Below, in pieces: positions 1-7,023 of a stretch of DNA of 13,653 bases. Every line of letters starts with the position of its first letter. The stretch's first letter is position 1. The translations under genes and the position numbers were made by a program. A model generated the notes under the pieces. It saw nothing but the letters and a program-made list of their open reading frames with translations. It ran no database searches and was not told the DNA's origin. Source of the stretch: Patescibacteria group bacterium (lineage in GTDB: Bacteria; Patescibacteriota; Minisyncoccia; UBA6257; JAAZHW01); NCBI GenBank assembly GCA_022711075.1, contig JAKLFS010000004.1:5873-19525 (forward strand), written 5' to 3'.

Positions 1-1
1 T

Positions 2-1345
2 GTTTTTTCTTCTGTGCCGGATATTTGTGAAGGCACAGCTATTAAGGTGGCCTATGGCGACATTTCTTTTGTTGTTTATGACGGACCGACCCCCACTCCA
101 ACAATTAGTCCTACGCCAACCATCAGTCCTACTCCGACCATCAGTCCTACGCCAACAGTCAGTCCTACCGTTAGTCCGACCCCCACTCCGACTACAACCG
201 GCGGCGGTGGCGGCGGTGGTGGCGCTTGCAGTTTCTGGCAAGAAGGTTGTTATCCTACTCCAACGCCTGAAATAACTCCTACGCCTACTCCCAGTGTCCT
301 TGCCGCCTGCAGCCGCGCTCCTTTTGGTCCGGCTATTCCCGAAACCCTTTGTTTAATTACAGTGGAAAACGGCGGCACTTGCGTTTTAACCAACAATGAC
401 GGCTTTACTGTTCGGTTAAATGTTCCGGCTGATGCCGTAGAAACGGATTCGGTCATAGATTTATCCATTCATAATCCCGCTGATTATCCCCAATTGAGTA
501 GCACCATTGGCGCATCCAAGCTGATTGGCCCGAAAATCGTTTATGTTTTCGCCCAAGATGAGAATTGCCAACCGACCACTTTCTTAAAAGACGCAATTAT
601 TACGTTTGTTTATCCGAATAGTTATAGCCGCGGCTACCTCAAAAGTTCTTTTATGGTTGAGAACGCTTTGAGCCCCTGGAGTTTTTTGCCTAGTAGTGGA
701 AACACGGCGGTAAATTCCCTGGTGAGTGTTACCAGGAATTTAGGATATTTCGGAATTTTCGGCCGTTTGGCCCCAATAGTTTTAGGCACAGCTACGGCTT
801 CACCGACTCCCAGTCCGCTTTGTCCGACTTTGCCGACTCCGACGCCTTCCGTTCTCGCTCGGCCGACTGACGCGGAATTAATAGAATCATTTTTTGTGGC
901 TTCGCTCATTGACAGTTTTAAGAACTTCAAGATTAGCTGGTGCGAATTCATTTCCTTCCTCAACCTTTTGCTTATTATTTTGCTGTTTTGGCTGGCTCTC
1001 GGAAAAAAATGGCTGACTGATTCTAATCCTAAAAAGAAAGATGACCCACAGCCAGAAGCGCCAGTTTCTATAGCGCCTTCAATCAAACGCGAGAATTGGT
1101 TCAAAAAGTTTTTTGGAGCTATCGCCGTTAGTTTCGCGGCTTTCGCCTCGGTCCAGAAAAAAGCTTGGAAAGATTATAAGGCTCAAAGCCAAGAAAGGAA
1201 ATTGGCCCGTCAAAACGCAAAAAGCTTATCCGTGGCCTCTTTAATTATTCCGGAAACCAGCAGCCAAAATAACGCCAATCCCGGCGCGAATCCGGAAGCG
1301 GCGCCCAATCCTCAATTCATTGCGTTTACCGAAGATAAAAATTAA
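2..1345 (+). CDS. Pro/Thr-rich single-pass surface protein, 5'-truncated
   Basis: The reading frame is open to the left edge, so the true start is outside the window; an internal GTG at 14 is not a convincing start. Numbering from that GTG, the protein has a Pro/Thr repeat (25-62), eight glycines (63-70), a second short Thr-Pro linker (about 79-94), a beta-rich-looking domain (about 97-255) and a third Pro/Thr linker (about 262-285). A hydrophobic helix at about 311-331 is followed at once by GKKW. The 110-residue tail is basic and then Asn/Pro/Ala-rich, with a second weak hydrophobic stretch near 366-381. The positive-inside rule puts the linkers and the domain outside and the tail inside. 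It is probably a cell-surface or envelope-anchored protein; the central domain vaguely resembles ZU5-type beta domains but I cannot assign it. No function is claimed. Confidence 0.8.
   Translation, partial: VFSSVPDICEGTAIKVAYGDISFVVYDGPTPTPTISPTPTISPTPTISPTPTVSPTVSPTPTPTTTGGGGGGGGACSFWQEGCYPTPTPEITPTPTPSVLAACSRAPFGPAIPETLCLITVENGGTCVLTNNDGFTVRLNVPADAVETDSVIDLSIHNPADYPQLSSTIGASKLIGPKIVYVFAQDENCQPTTFLKDAIITFVYPNSYSRGYLKSSFMVENALSPWSFLPSSGNTAVNSLVSVTRNLGYFGIFGRLAPIVLGTATASPTPSPLCPTLPTPTPSVLARPTDAELIESFFVASLIDSFKNFKISWCEFISFLNLLLIILLFWLALGKKWLTDSNPKKKDDPQPEAPVSIAPSIKRENWFKKFFGAIAVSFAAFASVQKKAWKDYKAQSQERKLARQNAKSLSVASLIIPETSSQNNANPGANPEAAPNPQFIAFTEDKN
86..223 (+). repeat. In-frame Ile-Ser-Pro-Thr-Pro-Thr repeat followed by polyglycine
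   Basis: The 18-nt unit encoding ISPTPT is repeated three times (104-157), then degenerates into VSP-type units up to 199. It is followed by eight glycine codons (200-223) written as GGC/GGT. The units differ mostly at third positions, so the repeat is maintained at the protein level. It looks like a stiff extracellular spacer joined to a flexible hinge. Confidence 0.85.
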
Positions 1346-1356
1346 AATTATTCATC

Positions 1357-1395
1357 AAACAAAAACAAGAGACTAAAAATCTCTTGTTTTTGTTT
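1357..1395 (+). terminator. Intrinsic terminator after the surface protein gene
   Basis: A perfect 15-bp inverted repeat (1357-1371 with 1381-1395) with a 9-nt loop begins 11 nt after the stop codon. The 3' arm itself is T-rich (TTGTTTTTGTTTT), and the 5' arm is A-rich, so it may work in both directions. It isolates the surface protein gene from the dnaG operon. Confidence 0.85.
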
Positions 1396-1404
1396 TCAGC
1401 CGAG

Positions 1405-1433
1405 TTGAGCTTTGGCTTTTTATATTGTATAAT
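1405..1433 (+). promoter_or_regulatory. Sigma-70-type promoter for dnaG-rpoD operon
   Basis: The -35 box TTGAGC (1405-1410) and a perfect -10 box TATAAT (1428-1433) are separated by 17 nt. Transcription would start near 1440, giving a leader of about 46 nt before the dnaG ATG. It lies directly after the terminator of the previous gene. Confidence 0.8.
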
Positions 1434-1485
1434 CAGTATTAATCCAGGCTAATTTTTATTGAAATAACATTCCAAAATTTAATCT

Positions 1486-3216
1486 ATGACGATTATTGAT
1501 GATGTCAAAGATCGTTTGGATATCGTTGAAGTGCTCAGCGGCTATCTTAAATTGACCAAGGCCGGCGCCAATTATCGGGCGTTGTGTCCTTTTCATAAAG
1601 AGAAAACCCCGTCCTTTATGATTTCGCCGGAGCGCCAGATTTGGCATTGTTTTGGTTGCGGTGAAGGCGGAGATATTTTCAAATTCGTAATGAAGTATGA
1701 AAACGTAGAGTTTCCTGAGGCTTTAAGATTGCTGGCGAAGCGCGCCGGGGTGGAATTGAAGAAGGAAGATCCGCGGATTCAGAATGAAATGTTGAAACTT
1801 TACGGCATCTGCGAGAAGGCGATGGAATACTTTGAAAATAATTTAAAGGTGAAGCCGGATGTTTTTGATTATTTGAGCAAGAGGGGATTAAAAAAGGAAA
1901 CGATAAATTACTGGCATTTGGGATTCGCCTTGGAAGGCGGCGGGTTGCTGCAGTATTTAATCAAGCATAATTTCAAAAGCGACGATGTCGCCAAAACCGG
2001 TTTGATTATTAAATCGCAAAGGCAAGCCAATTCTTATTTTGATCGCTTTCGCGGCCGGGTGATTTTTCCGATTTTTGACGCTCAAGACAGGGTCGTCGGT
2101 TTTACCGGAAGAATTTTTAACGAGCCAGAGCACCCCAATGAACCGAAGTATTTAAATTCTCCGGAAAGCCCCATTTTCAATAAGGGCCGGCTGCTTTACG
2201 GATTTTCCCAGAATAAAAAGATTATCCGGGAAAAAGAACAGGCGATTTTAGTTGAAGGTCAGATGGATTTTTTGATGGCCTGGCAGGATGGAATAAAAAA
2301 CGTGGTGGCCACTTCCGGTACGGCCTTGACTGAAGAACAACTTAAGATATTGAAGAGGGTAACGAAAACTTTGCTAATCGGTTATGATATGGATGAAGCT
2401 GGCCGTTTGGCTACGGAACGGGCGATTGACCTGGCGAAAAGCGCTGATTTTCGGGTGCAGGTTTTGACCTTGCCCGAAGGAGTAAAGGATGCGGCTGATT
2501 TCGTTTTGGTTCAGCCCGGAAAATTAAAGAATTTATTGGCGCAGGCCGAGGACTCCGGGGATTATTATTATCGGATTGCCTTGGCCAATCTGGATAAGAA
2601 CGATCTGGAGGCAAAAAAGAAAGCGGTTAATTTTCTTCTTTCCAAAATTAAGTGGCTTTCCAGCGCCGTTGAACGTTCTCACTGGATCGGGAAAATAGCC
2701 GCAGATTTGCAGATTAAGGAACCGTATTTAGAAGAAGAACTGTTGAAAATGAAAAGCGAACCTAATCGCGTTTTTTCTGAAAACTCCATTGAAGTTGAAC
2801 CGTTTAAAGAAGTGAAAACCAGAAAGAGCCTGCTTAACGAGAGGATTTTGGCTTTGGCCACCAAAGACGAAGCGCTGCGTGTGCGCCTGGTGGAGGTTAA
2901 GCAGTACGTCCTGCCCGATTATTTGGCTGTTGCCGAGGTTTTGATAAACAATCAATTTAATGATATAACTGATAATGTCTTGGCGGAGAGAATCGGTTAT
3001 TTTAAACTTTTGGCCGATTATGAACTGGCCGAAGAAGAGGCTTTGGCCGAGGATTTCGAAATTGCCGTCCGCGAATTAAGAAAGGAACTGTTGCGTGATA
3101 AAATATTCCAGAAAACTTTATTGATTAAGGAATCGGAAAAGGTCAACGATTTGGAAGAATTAAACAGGCATTTAAGCGAATTCGGGGAATTGCTTAAAGA
3201 ATTCTCCCAATTTTAA
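1486..3216 (+). CDS. dnaG: DNA primase DnaG
   Basis: Synthesises RNA primers for chromosome replication, acting with the DnaB helicase at the fork. The N-terminal CHC2 zinc-binding domain is clear, with C34, H37, C55 and C58 as ligands (motifs CPFH and HCFGC). The catalytic Toprim core follows, with the glutamate motif VEGQMD at 256-261 and the metal-binding motif GYDMDEAG at 299-306. The remaining part to residue 576 is helical and matches the place of the helicase-interaction domain, so the length is normal or slightly short for the family. The ATG at 1486 gives the standard N-terminus, but there is no Shine-Dalgarno before it; the start is preceded by TTTAATCT. The gene opens the operon with rpoD 4 nt downstream. 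Unlike the classical macromolecular-synthesis operon, no rpsU is seen in front. Confidence 0.97.
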   Translation: MTIIDDVKDRLDIVEVLSGYLKLTKAGANYRALCPFHKEKTPSFMISPERQIWHCFGCGEGGDIFKFVMKYENVEFPEALRLLAKRAGVELKKEDPRIQNEMLKLYGICEKAMEYFENNLKVKPDVFDYLSKRGLKKETINYWHLGFALEGGGLLQYLIKHNFKSDDVAKTGLIIKSQRQANSYFDRFRGRVIFPIFDAQDRVVGFTGRIFNEPEHPNEPKYLNSPESPIFNKGRLLYGFSQNKKIIREKEQAILVEGQMDFLMAWQDGIKNVVATSGTALTEEQLKILKRVTKTLLIGYDMDEAGRLATERAIDLAKSADFRVQVLTLPEGVKDAADFVLVQPGKLKNLLAQAEDSGDYYYRIALANLDKNDLEAKKKAVNFLLSKIKWLSSAVERSHWIGKIAADLQIKEPYLEEELLKMKSEPNRVFSENSIEVEPFKEVKTRKSLLNERILALATKDEALRVRLVEVKQYVLPDYLAVAEVLINNQFNDITDNVLAERIGYFKLLADYELAEEEALAEDFEIAVRELRKELLRDKIFQKTLLIKESEKVNDLEELNRHLSEFGELLKEFSQF

Positions 3217-3220
3217 ACAA

Positions 3221-4429
3221 ATGAAAAATAAAAAGAAGAATAAAAAAACAAAGAAAAAGGCTTTGAAGAAAAAACCGCAGACAAAATTCCGCAAGTCCAA
3301 TCTGGCGTTAAAGAAAAAAGAGAAAAAGCAGCATCGTTCAAAAATTCAATCTCTTTGGGATGAAAAATTGGTCAAGCTGATTAAAAAGGGGAAGGAACGC
3401 GGTTTCATCACCGAAACGGAAATTCTAAGCGAATTCCCGGATATTGAAACCGACATTTCCTTTTTAGAGAAAATTTATGATCTGTGCGAAAAAGCCAATG
3501 TGGAAGTGATTGAAACAAAAGATTTAATAGAGCTTTCTCCGGAGGGAGAAATTACCGAGGAGGATTTGAAAAAAGCCAATCAAATCGAAGATTATGGCAG
3601 TATGTCCGATGCGGTTCAAAGCTATCTTCGGGAAATCGGAAAAATATCTCTTTTAAACGCCAGCCAAGAAAAGGAGCTGGCCAAAAGAGTGGAGGCCGGA
3701 GACGAAGAGGCGCGGCAGCAGTTAATCCGGAGCAACTTGCGTCTAGTGGTTTCCATCGCCAAGAAATACGTCAATCGCAGTCCGAATTTAACGCTCTTAG
3801 ACTTGATTCAAGAAGGTAATATTGGTTTGGCGCGGGCAGTGGAAAAATTCGATTACAGCAAAGGGTTCAAATTTTCCACTTACGCTACCTGGTGGATTCG
3901 TCAAGCCATTACCCGGGCCTTGGCCGACCAGACCAGGATTATCCGGATTCCTGTTCATATGATTGAGACGCTTTCCAAATATTCCCAGGTACGCCGGAGA
4001 TTGGCGCAGGACTTGGGTCGCGATCCCTTACCCGAAGAAATTGCCGTAGAGATGAACGTGGACGTAGAGAAAGTTCACCATTTGATAAAAATTGCCCAGG
4101 AAACATTATCCTTGGAAGCGCCCATCGCTGATTCCGATGACGAATCGCTTTTGGGAGAATTCATTTCGGATGAGAAAAGCGTTTCCCCTTCGCAAGCCGC
4201 TTCCCAAAGCCTGCTGCGGGATCAGCTGCGGCAGATTCTCGTTGATTTGTCCGTGCGCGAACAAAAGATCCTGGCCATGCGCTTCGGCCTGGAAGACGGC
4301 GTTCAGCATACCTTAGAGGAGGTCGGCAAGGAATTTAACGTGACGCGCGAACGAATCCGCCAGATTGAGGCTAAGGCCTTGGAAAAATTACGGGAACATC
4401 ATTTGATTAAAAAAATTGAGGAAATTTAA
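3221..4429 (+). CDS. rpoD: Primary sigma factor RpoD (sigma-70 family, group 1)
   Basis: Housekeeping sigma subunit that directs RNA polymerase to -10/-35 promoters. After a very lysine-rich head (residues 1-42, 20 Lys), residues about 45-105 resemble region 1.1. Region 1.2 starts at DAVQSYLREIGKI (130). Region 2 includes NLRLVVSIAKKY and the -10-reading helix YATWWIRQAITRAL from 221; Q228 and T231 correspond to the residues that read the -10 box. Region 3 follows, then the -35-reading helix-turn-helix, LEEVGKEFNVTRERIRQIE, from 365. These conserved helices agree with the TATAAT and TTGACA boxes found elsewhere in this window. At 402 residues it is shorter than the E. coli protein because it lacks the long non-conserved region insertion. 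The start is 4 nt after dnaG with no Shine-Dalgarno. Confidence 0.97.
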   Translation: MKNKKKNKKTKKKALKKKPQTKFRKSNLALKKKEKKQHRSKIQSLWDEKLVKLIKKGKERGFITETEILSEFPDIETDISFLEKIYDLCEKANVEVIETKDLIELSPEGEITEEDLKKANQIEDYGSMSDAVQSYLREIGKISLLNASQEKELAKRVEAGDEEARQQLIRSNLRLVVSIAKKYVNRSPNLTLLDLIQEGNIGLARAVEKFDYSKGFKFSTYATWWIRQAITRALADQTRIIRIPVHMIETLSKYSQVRRRLAQDLGRDPLPEEIAVEMNVDVEKVHHLIKIAQETLSLEAPIADSDDESLLGEFISDEKSVSPSQAASQSLLRDQLRQILVDLSVREQKILAMRFGLEDGVQHTLEEVGKEFNVTRERIRQIEAKALEKLREHHLIKKIEEI

Positions 4430-4454
4430 AAAGTCGCTATTAATTTTAAATTTT

Positions 4455-6098
4455 ATGAAAACAAAAAAAATCGTCACCGTTATAATGATTTTTGTTTTTA
4501 TCATTTGTCTTTTAATCTGGACCATTCCCAGTTTGACCATGGGTCAAACCGTTTCTCCCAGTCAAACGCCAGACGAAGCCGTGGCTGAATTGATTGAAGA
4601 AGGAGTAGTTTATAATCAGGCTTTGGGCTTGGCTGAGCCTAAAATTTTGCCTGGCAGCATTCTTTACCCCATCAAGAATCTTATTTGGGCATTGCGGTAT
4701 CGTTTTATTTCCGATCCCATCAGACAATTGCAGTGGGATGTGGATTCTGTTTCCGGAAAATTACTGGAATTGCAAAAACTGGCTCTTCAGCAACCGGATC
4801 AAGTCGCTGCTTTAAACAAGGCTTTAGCCAATTATGAGGCAGCGCTGATCCGGTTAAAAACGCATTTAACGGATTTGCCAGTCAGCCAGCCGAATTCTAA
4901 AAATAGCGTTCTTTTGGATAAATTAGCCGGTGCCAGCTTGGAATATGAAAAGATTTTTAATGACGTTGCTTCTCAAAATATTTCCGAAACGCTTCAGAAT
5001 CGGGTCAAGGGACTAACCGGACAAGGAGTTTCGCTTTTGACCGCCGCGGTGGGAAAATTGGCTGATAAAGAAAGTGTTTTTAATGATTTTAGCGATAAGA
5101 CTCAGAAAAATTACGGCGGATTATTGAATTCTTTCCGCTCCTTGGAAGCGGTTTTGACCGTTGAGAATATCCTTACCGGCTTATCCGCTAACGGGACTAA
5201 AAGCTTAAAGGAAAATCTTTATCTTCAGGCGGAAAGTGAACTGAAGAATTTTAGTCAGCTGGATAAGAATAAAATAGCCGACGTTGTTGCCTTTTTGCCC
5301 GGCAATAAATTGCTCCAAGAGAAAATTATTTACGGTCTGGAAGAGCGTTCCGGCCAAACTGAATTTTTTCAGGGCATCGAAGATAAGCTGAAGCAGTTGC
5401 CGGTTTCGAGCTCAAACTTAAAACAGTGCCAAGAGGAAATCGGCATTTTGGAGAATTCACTTCTATCTTTTAAAAGCGGAGTTGATTTAGCCAAGATTCC
5501 TCAAAGCGTCAAATCTCTTTTGGGACAATCCGAGGGGCATTTGAAAAGAGCTAAAGAAATTTCAAGCGACGAAACGCAAGCCGGGACATTTTGCGGTTTG
5601 GTCAACAGTTCCGGTGTTCTTTTGGAAAATGCCCAGCGAATCTTGGAAAAATCTCAACCTGCGGAAATTACCGGTCAAATCAAGAATGCCGAAGCAGTAT
5701 TGGCCGGTTTACTTGAACGGGCCAAACAATTCAATCAAGATGATTATTTCCGAATTTTTGATTTGTTCAACAAAGCAACCGTAGAATTGGAAAACGCCAA
5801 AGCCAATTGGCAAGATAATAATGTTGACCAGGCCATCCGGAATCTTAACAGCTTTGACGTTATCAGCAAGAATGCCGAGAAGGCTTTAGATTTAGCCAAT
5901 GATAAATTGACCAAAGCGGAAGCTAAAACTTTGGGATTGCAAAAAGAATTGTTCCAAAAGAAGGAATTGCAAAAATTTTATGAGTGGTGCCAGACTCAAG
6001 CCGGCACGATTATGGACGATTTAGGCATTCTTCCTTATTGTTTGGACAGTAAACAAAATAGCCTTTCCATGCTTGATTGGCTAAAGAAAGCGCCTTAG
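4455..6098 (+). CDS. Secreted helical protein with DUF5667-like region
   Basis: The ATG at 4455 (25 nt after rpoD) is chosen because it begins a clean signal peptide: KTKK, a hydrophobic core at residues 6-24, and a likely cleavage near TMG-Q (30/31). An upstream in-frame ATG at 4416 would overlap rpoD and spoil the signal. Mature residues 64-150 begin with LPGSILYPIK and continue as amphipathic helices, the layout of the DUF5667 family, whose function is unknown and which is frequent in CPR bacteria. The rest of the 547 residues is almost wholly helical and rich in Lys, Glu, Leu and Asn, with coiled-coil character. Four cysteines after residue 300 could form disulfides. It probably sits outside the membrane; no catalytic motif is visible. 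It is the last gene of the dnaG operon and is followed by a strong terminator. Confidence 0.8.
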   Translation: MKTKKIVTVIMIFVFIICLLIWTIPSLTMGQTVSPSQTPDEAVAELIEEGVVYNQALGLAEPKILPGSILYPIKNLIWALRYRFISDPIRQLQWDVDSVSGKLLELQKLALQQPDQVAALNKALANYEAALIRLKTHLTDLPVSQPNSKNSVLLDKLAGASLEYEKIFNDVASQNISETLQNRVKGLTGQGVSLLTAAVGKLADKESVFNDFSDKTQKNYGGLLNSFRSLEAVLTVENILTGLSANGTKSLKENLYLQAESELKNFSQLDKNKIADVVAFLPGNKLLQEKIIYGLEERSGQTEFFQGIEDKLKQLPVSSSNLKQCQEEIGILENSLLSFKSGVDLAKIPQSVKSLLGQSEGHLKRAKEISSDETQAGTFCGLVNSSGVLLENAQRILEKSQPAEITGQIKNAEAVLAGLLERAKQFNQDDYFRIFDLFNKATVELENAKANWQDNNVDQAIRNLNSFDVISKNAEKALDLANDKLTKAEAKTLGLQKELFQKKELQKFYEWCQTQAGTIMDDLGILPYCLDSKQNSLSMLDWLKKAP

Positions 6099-6114
6099 GT
6101 CTAATTAATCAATA

Positions 6115-6151
6115 AAAAACCTCGGATTGAGTTAACCAATCCGAGGTTTTT
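6115..6151. terminator. Bidirectional terminator between convergent genes
   Basis: A perfect 15-bp stem (6115-6129 with 6137-6151) with a 7-nt loop has an A-run on the left and a T-run on the right, so both strands read hairpin plus U-tract. It ends the dnaG-rpoD-DUF5667 transcript and the minus-strand NlpC gene. The last two bases of the right arm lie inside the NlpC stop codon. Confidence 0.9.
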
Positions 6152-6611
6152 AACCTTTTAAAATTCTTTTGATAATTTGCAAGTCGGGCCGGGAAATCAC
6201 TTTCTGGAATTTTTCCAATTTGACTTTTGGTTTTCCGCCGTTTCCGCCAGCGTGAATAAAGCGGGAATCGCCCAAATACATTATGACGTGGCCAATGCCA
6301 TTAGGGAATTCCGGGGTGAAATGACCTTTGGTTCCTTTGAAAAACAGCAAATCCCCGGTTTGTAAGTCTTTTGCTTGAAATTTTTGTTGATGACGAGGGT
6401 TACCAACAACGCGACCGCAGCTGGCCTGAAGGATTGTGGAGCGGGGGATATCGATTCCAATTCTTTTGTACAAATATTGCGTAAAGCTGGAACAATCAAA
6501 AAATTTTCCAATTTCCGATTTTTTAACGCCGTATTTGTAAGGCGTACCCAATTTTTTCAGAGCAAAATGCTTGACACGTTCGCGTTGCTTTTCTATTTCA
6601 TTTTCAGTCAT
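6150..6611 (-). CDS. NlpC/P60 family cysteine peptidase
   Basis: Papain-like peptidase family that cuts peptide bonds in peptidoglycan stems, usually next to gamma-D-Glu. With the ATG at 6611 the protein has 153 residues, nearly a bare catalytic domain. It has the catalytic cysteine in FDCSSFTQYLY (C40), the histidine in GIGHVIMYLGD (H108), and the third polar residue in FIHAGG (H120). LGTPYKYG near the start and LQTGDLLFF before the histidine are also family hallmarks. I prefer this ATG over the TTG two codons upstream. There is no signal peptide, SH3 domain or membrane segment, so if it acts on the wall it needs another export route, or it works inside the cell. It converges on the DUF5667 gene and has a plausible promoter of its own. 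Confidence 0.92.
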   Translation of the reverse strand: MTENEIEKQRERVKHFALKKLGTPYKYGVKKSEIGKFFDCSSFTQYLYKRIGIDIPRSTILQASCGRVVGNPRHQQKFQAKDLQTGDLLFFKGTKGHFTPEFPNGIGHVIMYLGDSRFIHAGGNGGKPKVKLEKFQKVISRPDLQIIKRILKG

Positions 6612-6613
6612 AG

Positions 6614-6916
6614 TCAAATTAATTCCATTATATAAGAAATCAGATTAAAAAACAAACTCGCGTCAAACACGGCGCGAGTTTCATGGGTGGCGAAATGAGC
6701 AAGCTGACAGGGCGGTCCCCGAATTTGCGGTTGGGCCGGCGTTTGCCAAACGCCCAAGCCGCAACTTCTTAACGGTTTGAGAATCAAGCGGTGATGTTTG
6801 GTTTCAGCAACGGTTCTGGTTGCCTTGAGCAGATTAGTCCAGCGAGAAGACGGCCACTGAGAAAGTGAAATGAAAGCAATAAGGCAAAGCAGCAGGCGGC
6901 CAGCTCTTGACGGCAT
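6614..6916 (-). CDS. Small hypothetical protein with signal-like N-terminus (uncertain)
   Basis: A 100-codon frame starts at ATG 6916, preceded by AAAGGAG five nt away, the only strong Shine-Dalgarno in the window. It has its own promoter-like boxes. The N-terminus (MPSRAGRLLLCLIAFISLSQ) resembles a signal peptide or membrane anchor. The remainder is basic, with Trp, Cys and His residues and no family I recognise. Two facts argue against a normal gene: a hairpin plus T-tract (6681 to 6647) lies inside the last part of the frame, and a 40-nt near-palindrome sits in its middle. The TGA at 6614-6616 is 2 nt from the NlpC ATG, which could mean coupling. A one-base slip in the six-T run would end the frame at once in TAA. 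A roughly 300-nt non-coding RNA on the same strand is a real alternative. Confidence 0.4.
   Translation of the reverse strand: MPSRAGRLLLCLIAFISLSQWPSSRWTNLLKATRTVAETKHHRLILKPLRSCGLGVWQTPAQPQIRGPPCQLAHFATHETRAVFDASLFFNLISYIMELI
6627..6655 (-). promoter_or_regulatory. Putative promoter for the NlpC/P60 gene
   Basis: On the minus strand, TTGTTT (6655-6650) and a perfect TATAAT (6632-6627) are 17 nt apart. The start would fall near 6620, leaving a leader of about 10 nt. The -35 box overlaps the T-tract of the hairpin upstream, so termination of the upstream unit and initiation here use the same DNA. Confidence 0.6.
6647..6681 (-). terminator. Minus-strand intrinsic terminator (inside the small frame)
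   Basis: A 9-bp stem (6673-6681 with 6654-6662, arms AAACTCGCG/CGCGAGTTT) with a 10-nt loop is followed on the minus strand by TTTGTTTTTT. It has the layout of a Rho-independent terminator for a transcript coming from near 6948. Confidence 0.7.
6725..6764. repeat. GC-rich 40-nt near-palindrome
   Basis: Outer arms TTGCGG/CCGCAA (6725-6730, 6759-6764) enclose TTGGGC/GCCCAA-type and GTTT/AAAC arms, with small bulges around a tiny loop. It would form a strong hairpin in RNA from either strand. It lies in the middle of the minus-strand small frame and is clearly more GC-rich than the flanks. Confidence 0.6.
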
Positions 6917-6954
6917 TTTCGCTCCTTTCTGATTTTTTAAGGACGCTAACGTCA

Positions 6955-6983
6955 AGTTTACTGATTTTATTTCCTTTGTCAAA
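6955..6983 (-). promoter_or_regulatory. Minus-strand promoter for the small unit
   Basis: On the minus strand a perfect TTGACA (6983-6978) is followed after 17 nt by TAAACT (6960-6955, four of six). Transcription would start near 6948 and run through the Shine-Dalgarno at 6921-6927 and the ATG at 6916. Its -35 box is 6 nt from that of the divergent rplJ promoter. Confidence 0.6.
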
Positions 6984-6989
6984 GCGGCC

Positions 6990-7017
6990 TTGACATTATT
7001 ATTTTTAGGCATATAAT
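6990..7017 (+). promoter_or_regulatory. Consensus promoter for rplJ-rplL
   Basis: Perfect TTGACA (6990-6995) and perfect TATAAT (7012-7017), with a 16-nt spacer. This is the strongest promoter in the window, as expected for ribosomal protein genes. Initiation near 7024 gives a leader of about 160 nt. Confidence 0.9.
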
Positions 7018-7023
7018 GGAATC

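Noticed and set aside
104..199. CRISPR or other spacer-repeat array
   Set aside because: The repeats are in-frame 18-nt protein repeats without spacers.
634..1104. Minus-strand frame of 156 codons opposite the surface protein
   Set aside because: It is antisense to a well-supported frame, with low-complexity Val-Gly sequence mirroring the Thr-Pro linker; no start signal.
4416..4454. Upstream ATG for the DUF5667-like gene
   Set aside because: It overlaps the end of rpoD and places extra residues before a clean signal peptide that begins at 4455.
6646..6948. RNase P RNA, tmRNA, 6S RNA or SRP RNA on the minus strand
   Set aside because: I looked for their conserved cores (for example the RNase P GAAAGUCC block, the tmRNA tRNA-like ends, and the SRP GGAAGCAGC region) and saw none.
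6917..7012. Longer minus-strand start at 7012 for the small frame
   Set aside because: It would overlap the -10 box of the rplJ promoter and lies upstream of the minus-strand promoter; the ATG at 6916 has a strong Shine-Dalgarno.
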